From an uncultured Gammaproteobacteria bacterium (GTDB lineage Bacteria; Pseudomonadota; Gammaproteobacteria; Arenicellales; UBA868): 9,764 nt of DNA. Shown in pieces: positions 1-7,362 of this stretch. The notes under the pieces are model-generated. The model was not told where the DNA came from, ran no database searches, and saw only the letters and a program-made list of their open reading frames with translations. Location: the NCBI GenBank assembly GCA_913051905.1, contig CAJXBY010000093.1, positions 1 through 9,764 of the forward strand. Direction: 5' to 3'. A program made the position numbers and the translations under genes. Positions within the stretch are counted from its first letter, which is position 1. Each line of letters begins with the position of its first letter.

Positions 1-944
1 TTGGCTTCGGGGGTGTGATAGGCGACGTGCGGACTCAATACCACGTTCTTGAGAGTCACCAACGGGTGTGAATCGGGCAGGGGTTCGCTGCAATAAACGT
101 CAAGCCCAGCAGCTTTGAGATGCTGCGATGATAGGGCTTCGAAAAGAGCTGCTTCATCGACCAGTTCCCCCCGTCCCGTGTTGATAAGAATCGCACCCGG
201 TTTCATCTGCTTCAGTCGGGTTCGATCGATCATGTGCTGTGTGTCGTCGGTGAGCGCGACGTGCAGTGACACGAAATCAGAGGTCGACAACAGCTCATCT
301 AGAGGGATGAACGTGACGCGGTGTGCCTTGGCACGCGCGTCGTCAGGGTTTCGGGTCCAGACGCAGATCGACATGTCGAAAGCCCGGGCCAGCTGGCACA
401 CCCGCTGGGCGATGCCCCCGAAGCCGATTAGCCCCAGCTGTTTGCCCCGAAGCTCGGTACCCAGCATTGACTGGTCCCAGTGGCCGTCCCGCAGCCTGGC
501 ATCGAGCCGCGGCAGGTGGCGGGCCGCCGCCAGAAGCAGCGCGATGGTGTGTTCAGCAACCGTGTTATCCGCATATCCCGGGCAGTTGCACACGGTGATC
601 CCCTGGGCTGCGGCTGCCGGCAGATCGATAAAATTGCCTGCGCCGATCCCGGTAAATGACAGTACTTCCAGGGTGGGGGTTTGATTCATCACTTCGGTGG
701 GCAACGACCAGCCCACCAGCAGTGCGTGGGCACCATGGATGCGGGCCAGATATTCCTGGTGATCTGGCGGCGTGTCGTAGAATATCTCCAGATTACCCAG
801 TCTTTCGAGACTTTTCCGCCTTGGCCCGGCGAGCACTTCTTCTATGCCTTTGCCGGCATCGGGATAGACAATACGCTTCAAGACGCCCCCTGGTCTGTCA
901 TCGTGAACGAAACATTCGTTATTCATAAGAACAGTTGATCCCAT
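1..944 (-). CDS. D-2-hydroxyacid dehydrogenase, NAD(P)-dependent (3' end cut by window edge)
   Basis: This gene would reduce a 2-keto acid, or oxidise a D-2-hydroxy acid, in the cytoplasm with NAD(P)H; the substrate cannot be read from the sequence. It runs leftward and is open at base 1, with 314 residues visible, so only a few C-terminal residues are missing for a family of about 310-330. Counting from the ATG at 944, the dinucleotide-binding loop GFGGIA lies at residues 174-179 (last Gly of the usual GxGxxG is Ala). The catalytic set is R258 in NTGRGELVDE, E287 in DVYCSEP and H306 in LSPHVAYHT. The ATG at 944 has AGGG six bases upstream. Alternatives are ATG at 926 and TTG at 881; the latter follows a G-rich stretch and would give a more typical beginning (MKRIVYPD). 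It is divergent from the DMT transporter at 993. The family call is firm; glyoxylate/hydroxypyruvate reductase or phosphoglycerate dehydrogenase-like roles are both possible. Confidence 0.93.
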   Translation of the reverse strand, partial: MGSTVLMNNECFVHDDRPGGVLKRIVYPDAGKGIEEVLAGPRRKSLERLGNLEIFYDTPPDHQEYLARIHGAHALLVGWSLPTEVMNQTPTLEVLSFTGIGAGNFIDLPAAAAQGITVCNCPGYADNTVAEHTIALLLAAARHLPRLDARLRDGHWDQSMLGTELRGKQLGLIGFGGIAQRVCQLARAFDMSICVWTRNPDDARAKAHRVTFIPLDELLSTSDFVSLHVALTDDTQHMIDRTRLKQMKPGAILINTGRGELVDEAALFEALSSQHLKAAGLDVYCSEPLPDSHPLVTLKNVVLSPHVAYHTPEA

Positions 945-992
945 CGTCAACCCTAAACGGTGTGTTGAAAGCAATATGAGGGCGCTTGACCT

Positions 993-1952
993 ATGAGCGA
1001 GAACACATCCGCAAGCGTCTCTTCCGGGCCAACGGCGGTTCAACCAACGGTGAGGCAAGGCTACGCTGTCGGTCTGATGATCTCATGTTCAGTGGTCGTC
1101 AGCTTTACTGGACTGATTGTTCGCCTTCTAGAGGCCGACCCGATGGTGATGAATTTCTATCGGGCGCTTTCACTATCCGTCGCAGTGATGCTCATCCTGG
1201 TGGTGCGCTATCGTCGAATGGCCATGACTCATGTAATCGGGATCGGCTGGTCCGGGCTGCTAGGCGGTGTGGTGTTGGCGCTCACGGCAATCTCGTTTCT
1301 GCAGTCGATCACGCACACGACCGTCGCCAACACTCTCTTCATACTGGGGGCCATTCCGTTCTTTGCGGCTGGGCTTGCCTGGCTCGTGCTCGGAGAACGT
1401 CCAGGTCGGGCAACTATTGCAGCAATGATTCTGGCGTTTGCCGGGATTACGGTGATGCTGGGTGAGGGCTTTGGATCAGGTTCCATCTACGGCAACCTGA
1501 TGGCGCTGCTGGCTGCCGGTGGTTTCGCTGTCTATACCGTGATTGTCCGCAGAAAACGTCAGGTCAACATGCTGCCGACGCTGCTGGTATCTTCGCTTCT
1601 GATTATGGTGATCGCCGGGATCACCCGCGGCGACCTGCTGGATATCTCGCGGGGTGACCTGATGCTGTGTCTCTTCTGGGGCGGTGTGCTGTCTGGATTC
1701 ACCAGCGTCTGTTTTATCGTGGCGTCGCGCCATCTTGCTGCAGCAGAACTGACCCTGTTGATGCTATTGGAATTTGCACTGGGGCCAGTCTGGGTCTGGT
1801 TGTTTCTTAATGAGGTCCCTTCACGGTGGACACTGCTGGGCGGTGCCCTGGTGACGCTTGCGGTTCTCGCGCGCTCTGCCATCGAGTTCCGTCAACAGGT
1901 TTCGGACATCATTCAGGGGCGAGGTATCGGGAAGCCACGATCGGGTGTCTAG
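993..1952 (+). CDS. EamA/DMT-superfamily membrane transporter
   Basis: A 319-residue inner-membrane protein of the drug/metabolite transporter superfamily, which exports or exchanges small metabolites; the substrate is unknown. After a polar N-terminus of about 24 residues, hydrophobic helices fill residues 25-295 in two EamA halves (roughly 25-156 and 165-295), consistent with ten transmembrane segments. Each half ends with the family's short turn after its penultimate helix: LGERPG at 133-138 and LNEVPS at 272-277. Positive residues (VRRKRQ, 185-190) lie in the loop between the halves, and the tail after 296 is polar. The start ATG at 993 has GAGGG about ten bases upstream. The next gene on this strand begins 100 bp downstream behind its own promoter, so they are probably not one transcript. 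The 48-bp gap to the divergent dehydrogenase means the promoters of both genes must be very compact or overlap coding sequence. Confidence 0.93.
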   Translation: MSENTSASVSSGPTAVQPTVRQGYAVGLMISCSVVVSFTGLIVRLLEADPMVMNFYRALSLSVAVMLILVVRYRRMAMTHVIGIGWSGLLGGVVLALTAISFLQSITHTTVANTLFILGAIPFFAAGLAWLVLGERPGRATIAAMILAFAGITVMLGEGFGSGSIYGNLMALLAAGGFAVYTVIVRRKRQVNMLPTLLVSSLLIMVIAGITRGDLLDISRGDLMLCLFWGGVLSGFTSVCFIVASRHLAAAELTLLMLLEFALGPVWVWLFLNEVPSRWTLLGGALVTLAVLARSAIEFRQQVSDIIQGRGIGKPRSGV

Positions 1953-1966
1953 GATCGGTTCCTTCT

Positions 1967-1994
1967 TTGAATGATCGACCGGCAAGTCTATAGT
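1967..1994 (+). promoter_or_regulatory. Predicted sigma-70 promoter of the aldo/keto reductase gene
   Basis: A -35-like TTGAAT (1967-1972) and a -10-like TATAGT (1989-1994) are separated by 16 bp. Transcription would start near 2001 and leave a leader of about 50 bases before the ATG at 2053. It lies in the 100-bp gap after the transporter stop, where a promoter is expected. The call is by eye against the consensus only. Confidence 0.45.
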
Positions 1995-2042
1995 CCTGCA
2001 GTTTATGATTCCCAGTTAAAGGCTTGTTTTGGCGCGAGCGAT

Positions 2043-2047
2043 AGGAG
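2043..2047 (+). promoter_or_regulatory. Shine-Dalgarno site that fixes the aldo/keto reductase start
   Basis: AGGAG lies five bases upstream of the ATG at 2053. An in-frame TTG at 2029 would add eight residues but has no comparable site, and family members begin close to the 2053 methionine. Confidence 0.75.
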
Positions 2048-2052
2048 TAGAC

Positions 2053-3174
2053 ATGAGAAATCGAAGACTCGGCGAAAGTGACCTCATGGCATCGGAGATC
2101 TGTCTAGGCACCATGACCTATGGCGAGCAGAACAGTGAGCGGGAGGCTCACGAGCAACTCTCGTACGCCTGGGATCATGGGGTCAACTGCCTCGATACGG
2201 CCGAGATGTATGCGGTGCCGACGAGGCCGGAAACGCAGGGGCTTTCAGAGCGTTATGTCGGGACCTGGCTGAAGGGCCGGCCGCGTGAAAGCGTACTGAT
2301 CTTCGGCAAGGTTACGGGAACGAGCCCGAAGACCTGGATTCCACCCCGCCGCGTGCCTCCCCAACCGGCCGCGCCGACGCGCATGACGCCCGATTCGATT
2401 CGCGGTGCGGTCCACGGGAGTCTCAAGAGATTGCAGACTGATTACATCGATCTGATGGAATTGCATTGGCCGGAGCGCTACATCGGCACTATGTTCGGCG
2501 CATGGGAATACAAGCGCACCCGTGAGCAAGATGATGTGGTGTCGTTCGAAGACCAGGTCGGTGCACTGGCACGACTCATCGAGGAAGGAAAACTGCGGGC
2601 CTGGGGCTTGAGTAATGAAACGACCTACGGCTTGTGCAAGTTTCATGAAGTTTCTATCGCCCTGGGCGTCCCGCCACCGGCGACTGTCCAGAACGATTTC
2701 AGTCTGCTGGACCGATCCATGGAACCAGAGCTGGCAGAGGCGATTGCACCGAGGCATCTGAATATTTCATTTCTCGTCTACGGTGCGCTCAACGGGGGCC
2801 TTTTGAGTGGGAAATACTTCACTGGCAAAGAGCAGAGTGGCCGGCACGTGCTCTGGCCAGATTTTCAACCCCGATATCACTCAGAAACCAGTCGCAAAGC
2901 AGCGCAGCGTTACATTGCCCTTGCAGAAAACCATGGCTTAACGCCAGTAGAATTGGCTTTGGGGTGGACGCTGTCCCGGGAATATGTCACTTCTACGATC
3001 ATTGGATCGACAAAAATGGACCAACTTGCCGCCTGTCTTGAAACGGTAAACGTAAAGATTACCGGCGAATTGTGTTCTGCAGTCGACGGTATTCACCGGA
3101 TGATTCCCAACCCCAACAAGTCCGCCGGACTGATCTCGCCGGGTTTCGTCGATGATGTTCGTGCGGGCACCTGA
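2053..3174 (+). CDS. Aldo/keto reductase, Tas-like
   Basis: A cytoplasmic NADPH-dependent oxidoreductase of the aldo/keto reductase superfamily, 373 residues, closest in my recollection to E. coli Tas (about 346 residues). The N-terminal pattern GTMTYGEQNSE, followed by DTAEMYAVPTRPETQG, is the Tas hallmark. The catalytic tetrad is complete: D48, Y53, K86 and H138 (in MELHWPE). The (beta/alpha)8 barrel continues through WGLSNET near residue 195 and a C-terminal cofactor region with STIIGSTKMDQL. Compared with Tas there is a proline- and arginine-rich insert near residues 92-110. The start at 2053 is chosen over TTG at 2029 because AGGAG lies just upstream. The natural substrate is unknown; these enzymes usually reduce aldehydes or ketones. 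It is separated by 447 bp from the next operon, so a shared pathway with it is possible but not shown. Confidence 0.93.
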   Translation: MRNRRLGESDLMASEICLGTMTYGEQNSEREAHEQLSYAWDHGVNCLDTAEMYAVPTRPETQGLSERYVGTWLKGRPRESVLIFGKVTGTSPKTWIPPRRVPPQPAAPTRMTPDSIRGAVHGSLKRLQTDYIDLMELHWPERYIGTMFGAWEYKRTREQDDVVSFEDQVGALARLIEEGKLRAWGLSNETTYGLCKFHEVSIALGVPPPATVQNDFSLLDRSMEPELAEAIAPRHLNISFLVYGALNGGLLSGKYFTGKEQSGRHVLWPDFQPRYHSETSRKAAQRYIALAENHGLTPVELALGWTLSREYVTSTIIGSTKMDQLAACLETVNVKITGELCSAVDGIHRMIPNPNKSAGLISPGFVDDVRAGT

Positions 3175-3202
3175 TCCGCACTGGTAACCGGCTCATCCTG
3201 GT

Positions 3203-3217
3203 CAGGCCAGCGGCCTG
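3203..3217 (+). terminator. Possible terminator hairpin after the aldo/keto reductase gene
   Basis: CAGGCC-AGC-GGCCTG forms a perfect 6-bp GC-rich stem with a 3-base loop, 29 bases after the stop codon. No T-run follows, so this is not a canonical intrinsic terminator. It may instead protect the mRNA 3' end. Confidence 0.3.
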
Positions 3218-3484
3218 GTCCGGAGGCAGTCCCCAAACTGCTGTAAAGGGGCAGTATTGTAGCCACCAAAAATTTATCGGCACGTAAGAAGATAATCCAG
3301 AACGATCATGGGAGAGCCGACCGTGCTTGCCCATGACCCTTTTGAAGCCAACAAATGAGGTTGTGCCGATAGGTAACGACATGTTCAGGTTGTCTGCCAT
3401 CTTAAGTGAGGCATTCCTGTTTTTATGTAGAAGGCTACTCAACCTATTAACCGCCACGGTTTATCGGGCAACGAACGTTAGTGG

Positions 3485-3536
3485 CAGAAGAGTATTGCAG
3501 GCTTTGGTTTGCTCTGAGACTTGTTGTACTCTTCTG
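3485..3536. repeat. 10-bp inverted repeat upstream of the amidotransferase operon
   Basis: CAGAAGAGTA (3485-3494) and TACTCTTCTG (3527-3536) are perfect inverse complements with a 32-base spacer. They sit 86 bp before the ATG at 3622. This could be a pair of operator half-sites or a leader-RNA stem. One such repeat is not far above chance for a window this size, so position is the main argument. Confidence 0.4.
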
Positions 3537-3609
3537 GTGCACATGAAATCAGGAATCCAGTTGCCTCACGTTGGGTAACTGATGACAAAAATAAGGGTAT
3601 AGGAGAACT

Positions 3610-3614
3610 GGAGG
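3610..3614 (+). promoter_or_regulatory. Strong Shine-Dalgarno site of the amidotransferase gene
   Basis: GGAGG lies seven bases upstream of the ATG at 3622. It supports that start and efficient translation of the first gene of the operon. Confidence 0.75.
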
Positions 3615-3621
3615 TTATTTC

Positions 3622-4332
3622 ATGACCCGGGCAGTATTGATTCCGCATGGATCGGATGGGCCCGCGAACCAGGACCGGGCATCAGCCCGGCTTGCGCAGC
3701 TTGGTTATGAACTCGACTGGCGGCACGTCGATAAGGGCGATCCACTGGATCAACCGGATGGCTCTATAGCGATCACCGTAATCTATGGTGGTAGCAAACC
3801 TGAGGACGAAAAAGACTGGCACACGGACCGTTATCCCTGGCTGAGAAGTGAAGTACTCTGGGCTAGACAATGTATTGCCCGCAATATCCCAACGGTCGGG
3901 TTCTGCCTGGGTGGCCAGATTATTGCCCATGCACTAGGTTCGACGATCGGGCCTCATCGCGACGGAATTCACGAATTCGGCTATTACCCGCTGACACTGA
4001 CTGAAGACGCCAGCGAGTTCTTTCCCGAAGAAATATACGGAACTGAATCGCATTACCATGGATTCACTCTACCTAAAGGTGCAACACTGCTGGCGACGAC
4101 TGACCATTTTTTGCAGGCGTTTTCATTCGGCAAGACCACCTACGGCTTCCAGTTTCATCCCGAGTGCACACGGGAGAATTTCAAGCGCTGGCAAGTGTCT
4201 GACTCTGCCGCCTACGGTCAGCCTGGGGCGCAAACAAAACTACAGCAAGACCTATTGGGCGACCGGTATGATGCGATTCAAGCAGACTGGCTGAACAGAT
4301 TTCTAACCGAACTTGTTCCCCCTTTATCCTGA
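3622..4332 (+). CDS. Class I glutamine amidotransferase-like protein
   Basis: A stand-alone class I (triad) amidotransferase domain of 236 residues, the fold that hydrolyses glutamine or a gamma-glutamyl amide. The nucleophile elbow GFCLGGQIIAHALG carries C95, and H179 and E181 in FQFHPE complete the triad. The elbow resembles the GMP-synthase-like GATase group more than PuuD. There is no synthetase domain. It is first in an operon with an MttB-type methyltransferase 39 bp downstream and a DAO-family flavoenzyme after that. A stand-alone GATase beside an amine oxidase recalls gamma-glutamyl amine pathways such as Puu, but no gamma-glutamyl ligase gene is visible, so that parallel is only inference. 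It could instead provide ammonia to, or hydrolyse an amide in, the methylated-amine pathway. The enzyme class is secure, the substrate unknown. Confidence 0.9.
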   Translation: MTRAVLIPHGSDGPANQDRASARLAQLGYELDWRHVDKGDPLDQPDGSIAITVIYGGSKPEDEKDWHTDRYPWLRSEVLWARQCIARNIPTVGFCLGGQIIAHALGSTIGPHRDGIHEFGYYPLTLTEDASEFFPEEIYGTESHYHGFTLPKGATLLATTDHFLQAFSFGKTTYGFQFHPECTRENFKRWQVSDSAAYGQPGAQTKLQQDLLGDRYDAIQADWLNRFLTELVPPLS

Positions 4333-4371
4333 CACCCACGAGTTGTTGTTCTGTTAATAAACACTTCTGCA

Positions 4372-5925
4372 ATGAATCATACCCACGTTGAGTTACGCTC
4401 CAGTCGACGGCGAAAGCGCCGGACTGCTGGTGTACCCGAAAAAACTTCTCTACCCTGGAAACAAATTCGCAACCGTCTGGCCCCCATAGAACCCTTGAGC
4501 GTGGATGAGATCGAGTCGATCCATCAGGCCTCATTACGGGTGCTGGCCGAGCTCGGCATGAAAGTTACTGATCTGGAAGCCCGGAAAATTTATGCCGAAG
4601 GCGGTGCAAGAGTCGAGGACAGTGAAGAGATGGTCTATCTCGATCCGGAGATGGTCGAGGAGGTGATTAAGACTGTACCGGCCGAGTACACTCACAATGC
4701 CCGCAATTCCAGTAAGTCAGTGACGCTGGGGGGCAACTACATCACTTTTTCCGGTGTTGGCGGACCAGCTTTTGTGTCAGATCTGGACCGGGGCCGGCGC
4801 CCCGGAACCTATGCGGAGCTTTGCGATTACAAGAAACTGTTTCAGACCTACGACATCATTCACTATGCCGGGGGCGGTTTTGAGCCTCTCGATCTGCCTG
4901 AGAATAGTCGCCACCTGGACGTCCTGCTCGCAGAGATTCTTTATACCGATAAATGTATGAGTACATCCCTGCTGGGCAGTAATCGTGCTCGGGATGGCCT
5001 GAATATGGCGTGTATTGTTCACGGTATAACGTATGAAGAGCTCCCTGAGCAGGTCGTGATTGGCGGGGGTATTAACACTAATTCACCGCGCTTGCTCGAT
5101 GGCCCGATGGCCGGTGGACTGATCGAGCTGGCCCGGGCTGGACAAGCCGTTATCGTGACGCCGTTTACCTTGGCGGGCGCCATGGCACCGGTCACGGTCA
5201 TTGGTGCTATCACCCAGCAGAACGCTGAAGCATTGGCCGGTATCGTGCTGACCCAGCTGGTTCGGCCGGGAGCACCTGCCGTCTACGGAGGATTTACTTC
5301 CAATGTGGATATGCGCACAGGATCCCCTGCATTCGGTACCCCGGAACAAACCAAAGCGAGCCTGATCACAGGCCAACTTTGCCGTCGATACCAAATTCCT
5401 TTCCGCTCCAGTAATACCAATGCATCGACCAGCGTGGATGCCCAGTCGGCCTACGAAAGTGAGATGTCCTTGTGGGGGGCCATCATGGGCCATGCCAACC
5501 GAATCGCACATGGGGGTGGTTGGTTAGAAGGGGGCTTGGTGGCGTCATTTGAGAAACTGATAATTGATGTCGAGATGATGCAGATGATGGCGGAGTTTGT
5601 AGAGCCTCTGGCGGTCAACGAGGAAACTATCGCCATCGAGGCGATGCGAGAGGTGCAACCCGGCGGACACTATTTTGGTACGGCTCACACCATGGAACGG
5701 TACGACAGTGCCTTCTATTCGCCGGTGGTCTCGGACTGGACCAACTTCGAGAACTGGAAAGAGGCTGGGGGTCTGGACTCGACCCAGCGGGCCAACGCCA
5801 TCTGGAAACAAGCCATCAGAGACTATGAGCAGCCGTCCCTGGATCCGGCTATTGTGGAAGAGCTTGAAGACTACGTTGAACGACGCAAGCGTGAACTTAT
5901 TGATGCTGATGCGGTACTGCGATAA
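4372..5925 (+). CDS. MttB-superfamily (trimethylamine/quaternary amine) methyltransferase, non-pyrrolysine
   Basis: A 517-residue member of the MttB superfamily, whose characterised members move a methyl group from trimethylamine, glycine betaine, carnitine or proline betaine to a cobalamin-binding protein. Family signs are the arginine-rich start (SSRRRKRR, residues 10-17), LSVDEIESIHQASLRVLAELG near 42-62, the barrel segment YGGFTSNVDMRTGSPAFGTPE (305-325) and the C-terminal GGHYFGTAHT (431-440) followed by FYSPVVSDW. The frame is open throughout with no TAG codon, so this is a pyrrolysine-free member, in which quaternary amines are the known substrates. Length fits the family (about 480-520). 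No good ribosome site precedes the ATG at 4372; translation may depend on the upstream gene, 39 bp away. No cobalamin-binding partner (MttC/MtgC type) is in the window. The family is secure; the substrate is inferred. Confidence 0.9.
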   Translation: MNHTHVELRSSRRRKRRTAGVPEKTSLPWKQIRNRLAPIEPLSVDEIESIHQASLRVLAELGMKVTDLEARKIYAEGGARVEDSEEMVYLDPEMVEEVIKTVPAEYTHNARNSSKSVTLGGNYITFSGVGGPAFVSDLDRGRRPGTYAELCDYKKLFQTYDIIHYAGGGFEPLDLPENSRHLDVLLAEILYTDKCMSTSLLGSNRARDGLNMACIVHGITYEELPEQVVIGGGINTNSPRLLDGPMAGGLIELARAGQAVIVTPFTLAGAMAPVTVIGAITQQNAEALAGIVLTQLVRPGAPAVYGGFTSNVDMRTGSPAFGTPEQTKASLITGQLCRRYQIPFRSSNTNASTSVDAQSAYESEMSLWGAIMGHANRIAHGGGWLEGGLVASFEKLIIDVEMMQMMAEFVEPLAVNEETIAIEAMREVQPGGHYFGTAHTMERYDSAFYSPVVSDWTNFENWKEAGGLDSTQRANAIWKQAIRDYEQPSLDPAIVEELEDYVERRKRELIDADAVLR

Positions 5926-5973
5926 CACCCTATTCGGGGTGGCAACAGATCAAGGTCTGATCAATCGGCCGAT
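5926..5973 (+). repeat. Three successive small palindromes in the methyltransferase-oxidoreductase spacer
   Basis: Directly after the stop codon come CACCC/GGGTG (5926-5930 with 5937-5941), GATCA/TGATC (5948-5952 with 5958-5962) and the perfect palindrome ATCGGCCGAT (5964-5973). All lie in a 78-bp spacer inside an operon. They may form RNA stems that stabilise or process the mRNA, or partly terminate it. No T-run follows. Confidence 0.4.
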
Positions 5974-6003
5974 AGGCTTTAAGCAACCTAGTCTGGATGG
6001 GGC

Positions 6004-7317
6004 ATGGCTGACATAAACCTACTCCCTCAGGATGATTCTACGAACGGCTGGAACAATATCCTGCCGGCGCGGATTCCAAACCCGCCGTTAACAGACACCG
6101 TAAGTACTGACTGGGTGGTCATCGGCGCCGGGTTTGCAGGTTTGGCTGCAGCACGGCGCCTTGCGGAGAATCGGCCGCAAGACCAGGTCATTGTGCTAGA
6201 AGCCCAGACAATTGCAGGTGCAGCCTCGGGTCGCAATGCCGGATTTGCAATCGACCTACCCCACGGTCGCCAACTTCTAGACGATCTGGCAGTGATGCCA
6301 AGACATACTCGACTTGCCCGAGGCGGGATGGACTATCTTCAGCAACAAGTCACTACCCACCGTATCGAGTGCCAATGGAGTGCCAGGGGACAGTACCATG
6401 GCGCAGTATCTGCACACGGTTTTAGCACTGAGATAGAACCATTTGCGAAGGTCCTTGACCAGATTGGCGAGCCTTATCGTCTGCTCGACCGTCAGCAACT
6501 GGCCGATGAGACCGGCACCAGCTACTACCATGGTGCGCTTTATGCACCGGGTGCAGTCCTTATGAATCCAGCGGCTCTGGTGCGTGGGCTTGGTGACACC
6601 ATGCCTGAAAACGTCACAATTTACGAAACCTCACCCGTGATTAAAGCCGAATATGGTGAGAAGATTATCCTGACGACAGCCACGGGGGTTGTTCAGGCGC
6701 GACAACTTATACTGGGAACGGGAATCTACACGGAAGACTTTGGGTTCTACAAAAGATCCTTAATCCCGATCGCTCTATCAGCCAGTCTTTCGCGGTCGCT
6801 TACGATTCCGGAACAGCATGCCCTGGGTGGCCAGGAGGATTGGGGTCTCACACCGGTGGGTATGCCGGGTGTGACCATGCGATACACGCAAGACCATCGT
6901 ATCTTGATTCGCCAGCAAGTTGAGTATAGTCCTGGCTGCCGTCGCAGCGATGCCTACCGGAAACGTCTTCGCGTGGTCCACCAGGATCGCTTCAACGCAA
7001 GGTTTCCGATGTTGCCTCAAGTCACAATGGAACATACCTGGACGGGGTTCGTATGTGTCGCCCAGAACCAAGGCCATGGATTCGGTAAGGTCTCAGATAA
7101 CGTTCACAGTGCTATCTGCCAGAACGGGATTGGGGTTTCCAAGGGAACCATCAGCGGACTGCTGGCAGCAGACCTTGCCTGTGGACGGGATAATCCGCTG
7201 ATCGCCGATCTGGAAAGTCTGGGCACACCGAACCGGCTGCCGCCACAGCCGTTTTTGGGCCTGGGCGTGCGTTCAAATTTTTTCTGGCGGAACTGGAGTG
7301 GACGAGCAGAAAAGTAA
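6004..7317 (+). CDS. FAD-dependent oxidoreductase, DAO family (amine/amino acid oxidase or dehydrogenase, PuuB-like)
   Basis: A 437-residue flavoenzyme of the D-amino-acid oxidase (DAO) family, which includes sarcosine and dimethylglycine oxidases and gamma-glutamylputrescine oxidase (PuuB). The FAD-binding loop GAGFAGL is at residues 41-47, with the ribose-binding acidic residue E66 at the end of the second strand. GAASGRNAGFAID (about 72-84) is the conserved FAD segment seen in PuuB-like proteins. The C-terminal NQGHGFGKVSDN and GIGVSKGTISGLLAADL close the FAD fold. There is no signal peptide; the first 35 residues are a polar lead-in also typical of PuuB-like proteins. It is third in the operon, 78 bp after the methyltransferase. 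Oxidising a partly demethylated amine, with release of formaldehyde or an aldehyde, is the natural inference. A G-rich stretch (5995-6002) serves as a weak ribosome site. The gene converges on the M24 gene with a 45-bp gap. Confidence 0.9.
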   Translation: MADINLLPQDDSTNGWNNILPARIPNPPLTDTVSTDWVVIGAGFAGLAAARRLAENRPQDQVIVLEAQTIAGAASGRNAGFAIDLPHGRQLLDDLAVMPRHTRLARGGMDYLQQQVTTHRIECQWSARGQYHGAVSAHGFSTEIEPFAKVLDQIGEPYRLLDRQQLADETGTSYYHGALYAPGAVLMNPAALVRGLGDTMPENVTIYETSPVIKAEYGEKIILTTATGVVQARQLILGTGIYTEDFGFYKRSLIPIALSASLSRSLTIPEQHALGGQEDWGLTPVGMPGVTMRYTQDHRILIRQQVEYSPGCRRSDAYRKRLRVVHQDRFNARFPMLPQVTMEHTWTGFVCVAQNQGHGFGKVSDNVHSAICQNGIGVSKGTISGLLAADLACGRDNPLIADLESLGTPNRLPPQPFLGLGVRSNFFWRNWSGRAEK

Positions 7318-7362
7318 TAGAAACGCCTTCTGGCTCGAGTACATTGCCCATCACTTTTCTTT

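Larger units (their letters stand above)
3175..3621. other. 447-bp intergenic region with hairpins, no convincing gene
   Basis: No reading frame here has a ribosome site plus protein-like composition. The region holds a perfect 6-bp GC-rich hairpin at 3203-3217 and an ACTGC arm (3237-3241) that could pair with GCAGT on either side (3226-3230 or 3251-3255). There is also a 7-bp inverted repeat TCATGGG/CCCATGA (3306-3312 and 3330-3336), followed by CCCTTTT, and a 10-bp inverted repeat at 3485-3536. It must contain the end of the aldo/keto reductase transcript and the promoter of the downstream operon. I could not pick a clear -35/-10 pair. Confidence 0.6.

Noticed and set aside
115..684. Long plus-strand open frame (and shorter overlapping ones up to 938)
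   Set aside because: Antisense to the D-2-hydroxyacid dehydrogenase, whose minus-strand frame has complete family motifs; the plus-strand translation is Ser/Arg-rich and resembles nothing.
986..1465. Plus-strand open frame overlapping the transporter start
   Set aside because: Frame-shifted shadow of the DMT transporter; Arg/Ser-rich with no membrane segments.
3306..3336. 7-bp inverted repeat TCATGGG/CCCATGA followed by CCCTTTT, as the aldo/keto reductase terminator
   Set aside because: The 17-base loop is long, the T-run is short and separated from the stem, and it lies about 130 bases past the stop; not convincing.
3059..3457. Minus-strand open frame of 132 codons spanning the aldo/keto reductase 3' end and the gap
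   Set aside because: Half of it is antisense to conserved coding sequence, the translation is Arg-rich and low in plausible structure, and no ribosome site was seen.
3327..3578. Plus-strand open frame of 83 codons in the 447-bp gap
   Set aside because: TTG start without a ribosome site and an unfamiliar translation; it also runs through the 10-bp inverted repeat. Not excluded absolutely, but unsupported.
4372..5925. In-frame amber codon (pyrrolysine) in the MttB homologue
   Set aside because: The frame is uninterrupted from start to TAA; no TAG occurs in frame.
7308..7360. 8-bp inverted repeat AGAAAAGT/ACTTTTCT across the convergent gap, as a two-way terminator
   Set aside because: The arms are A/T-rich with a 37-base loop, and there is no GC-rich stem; too weak to call a terminator.
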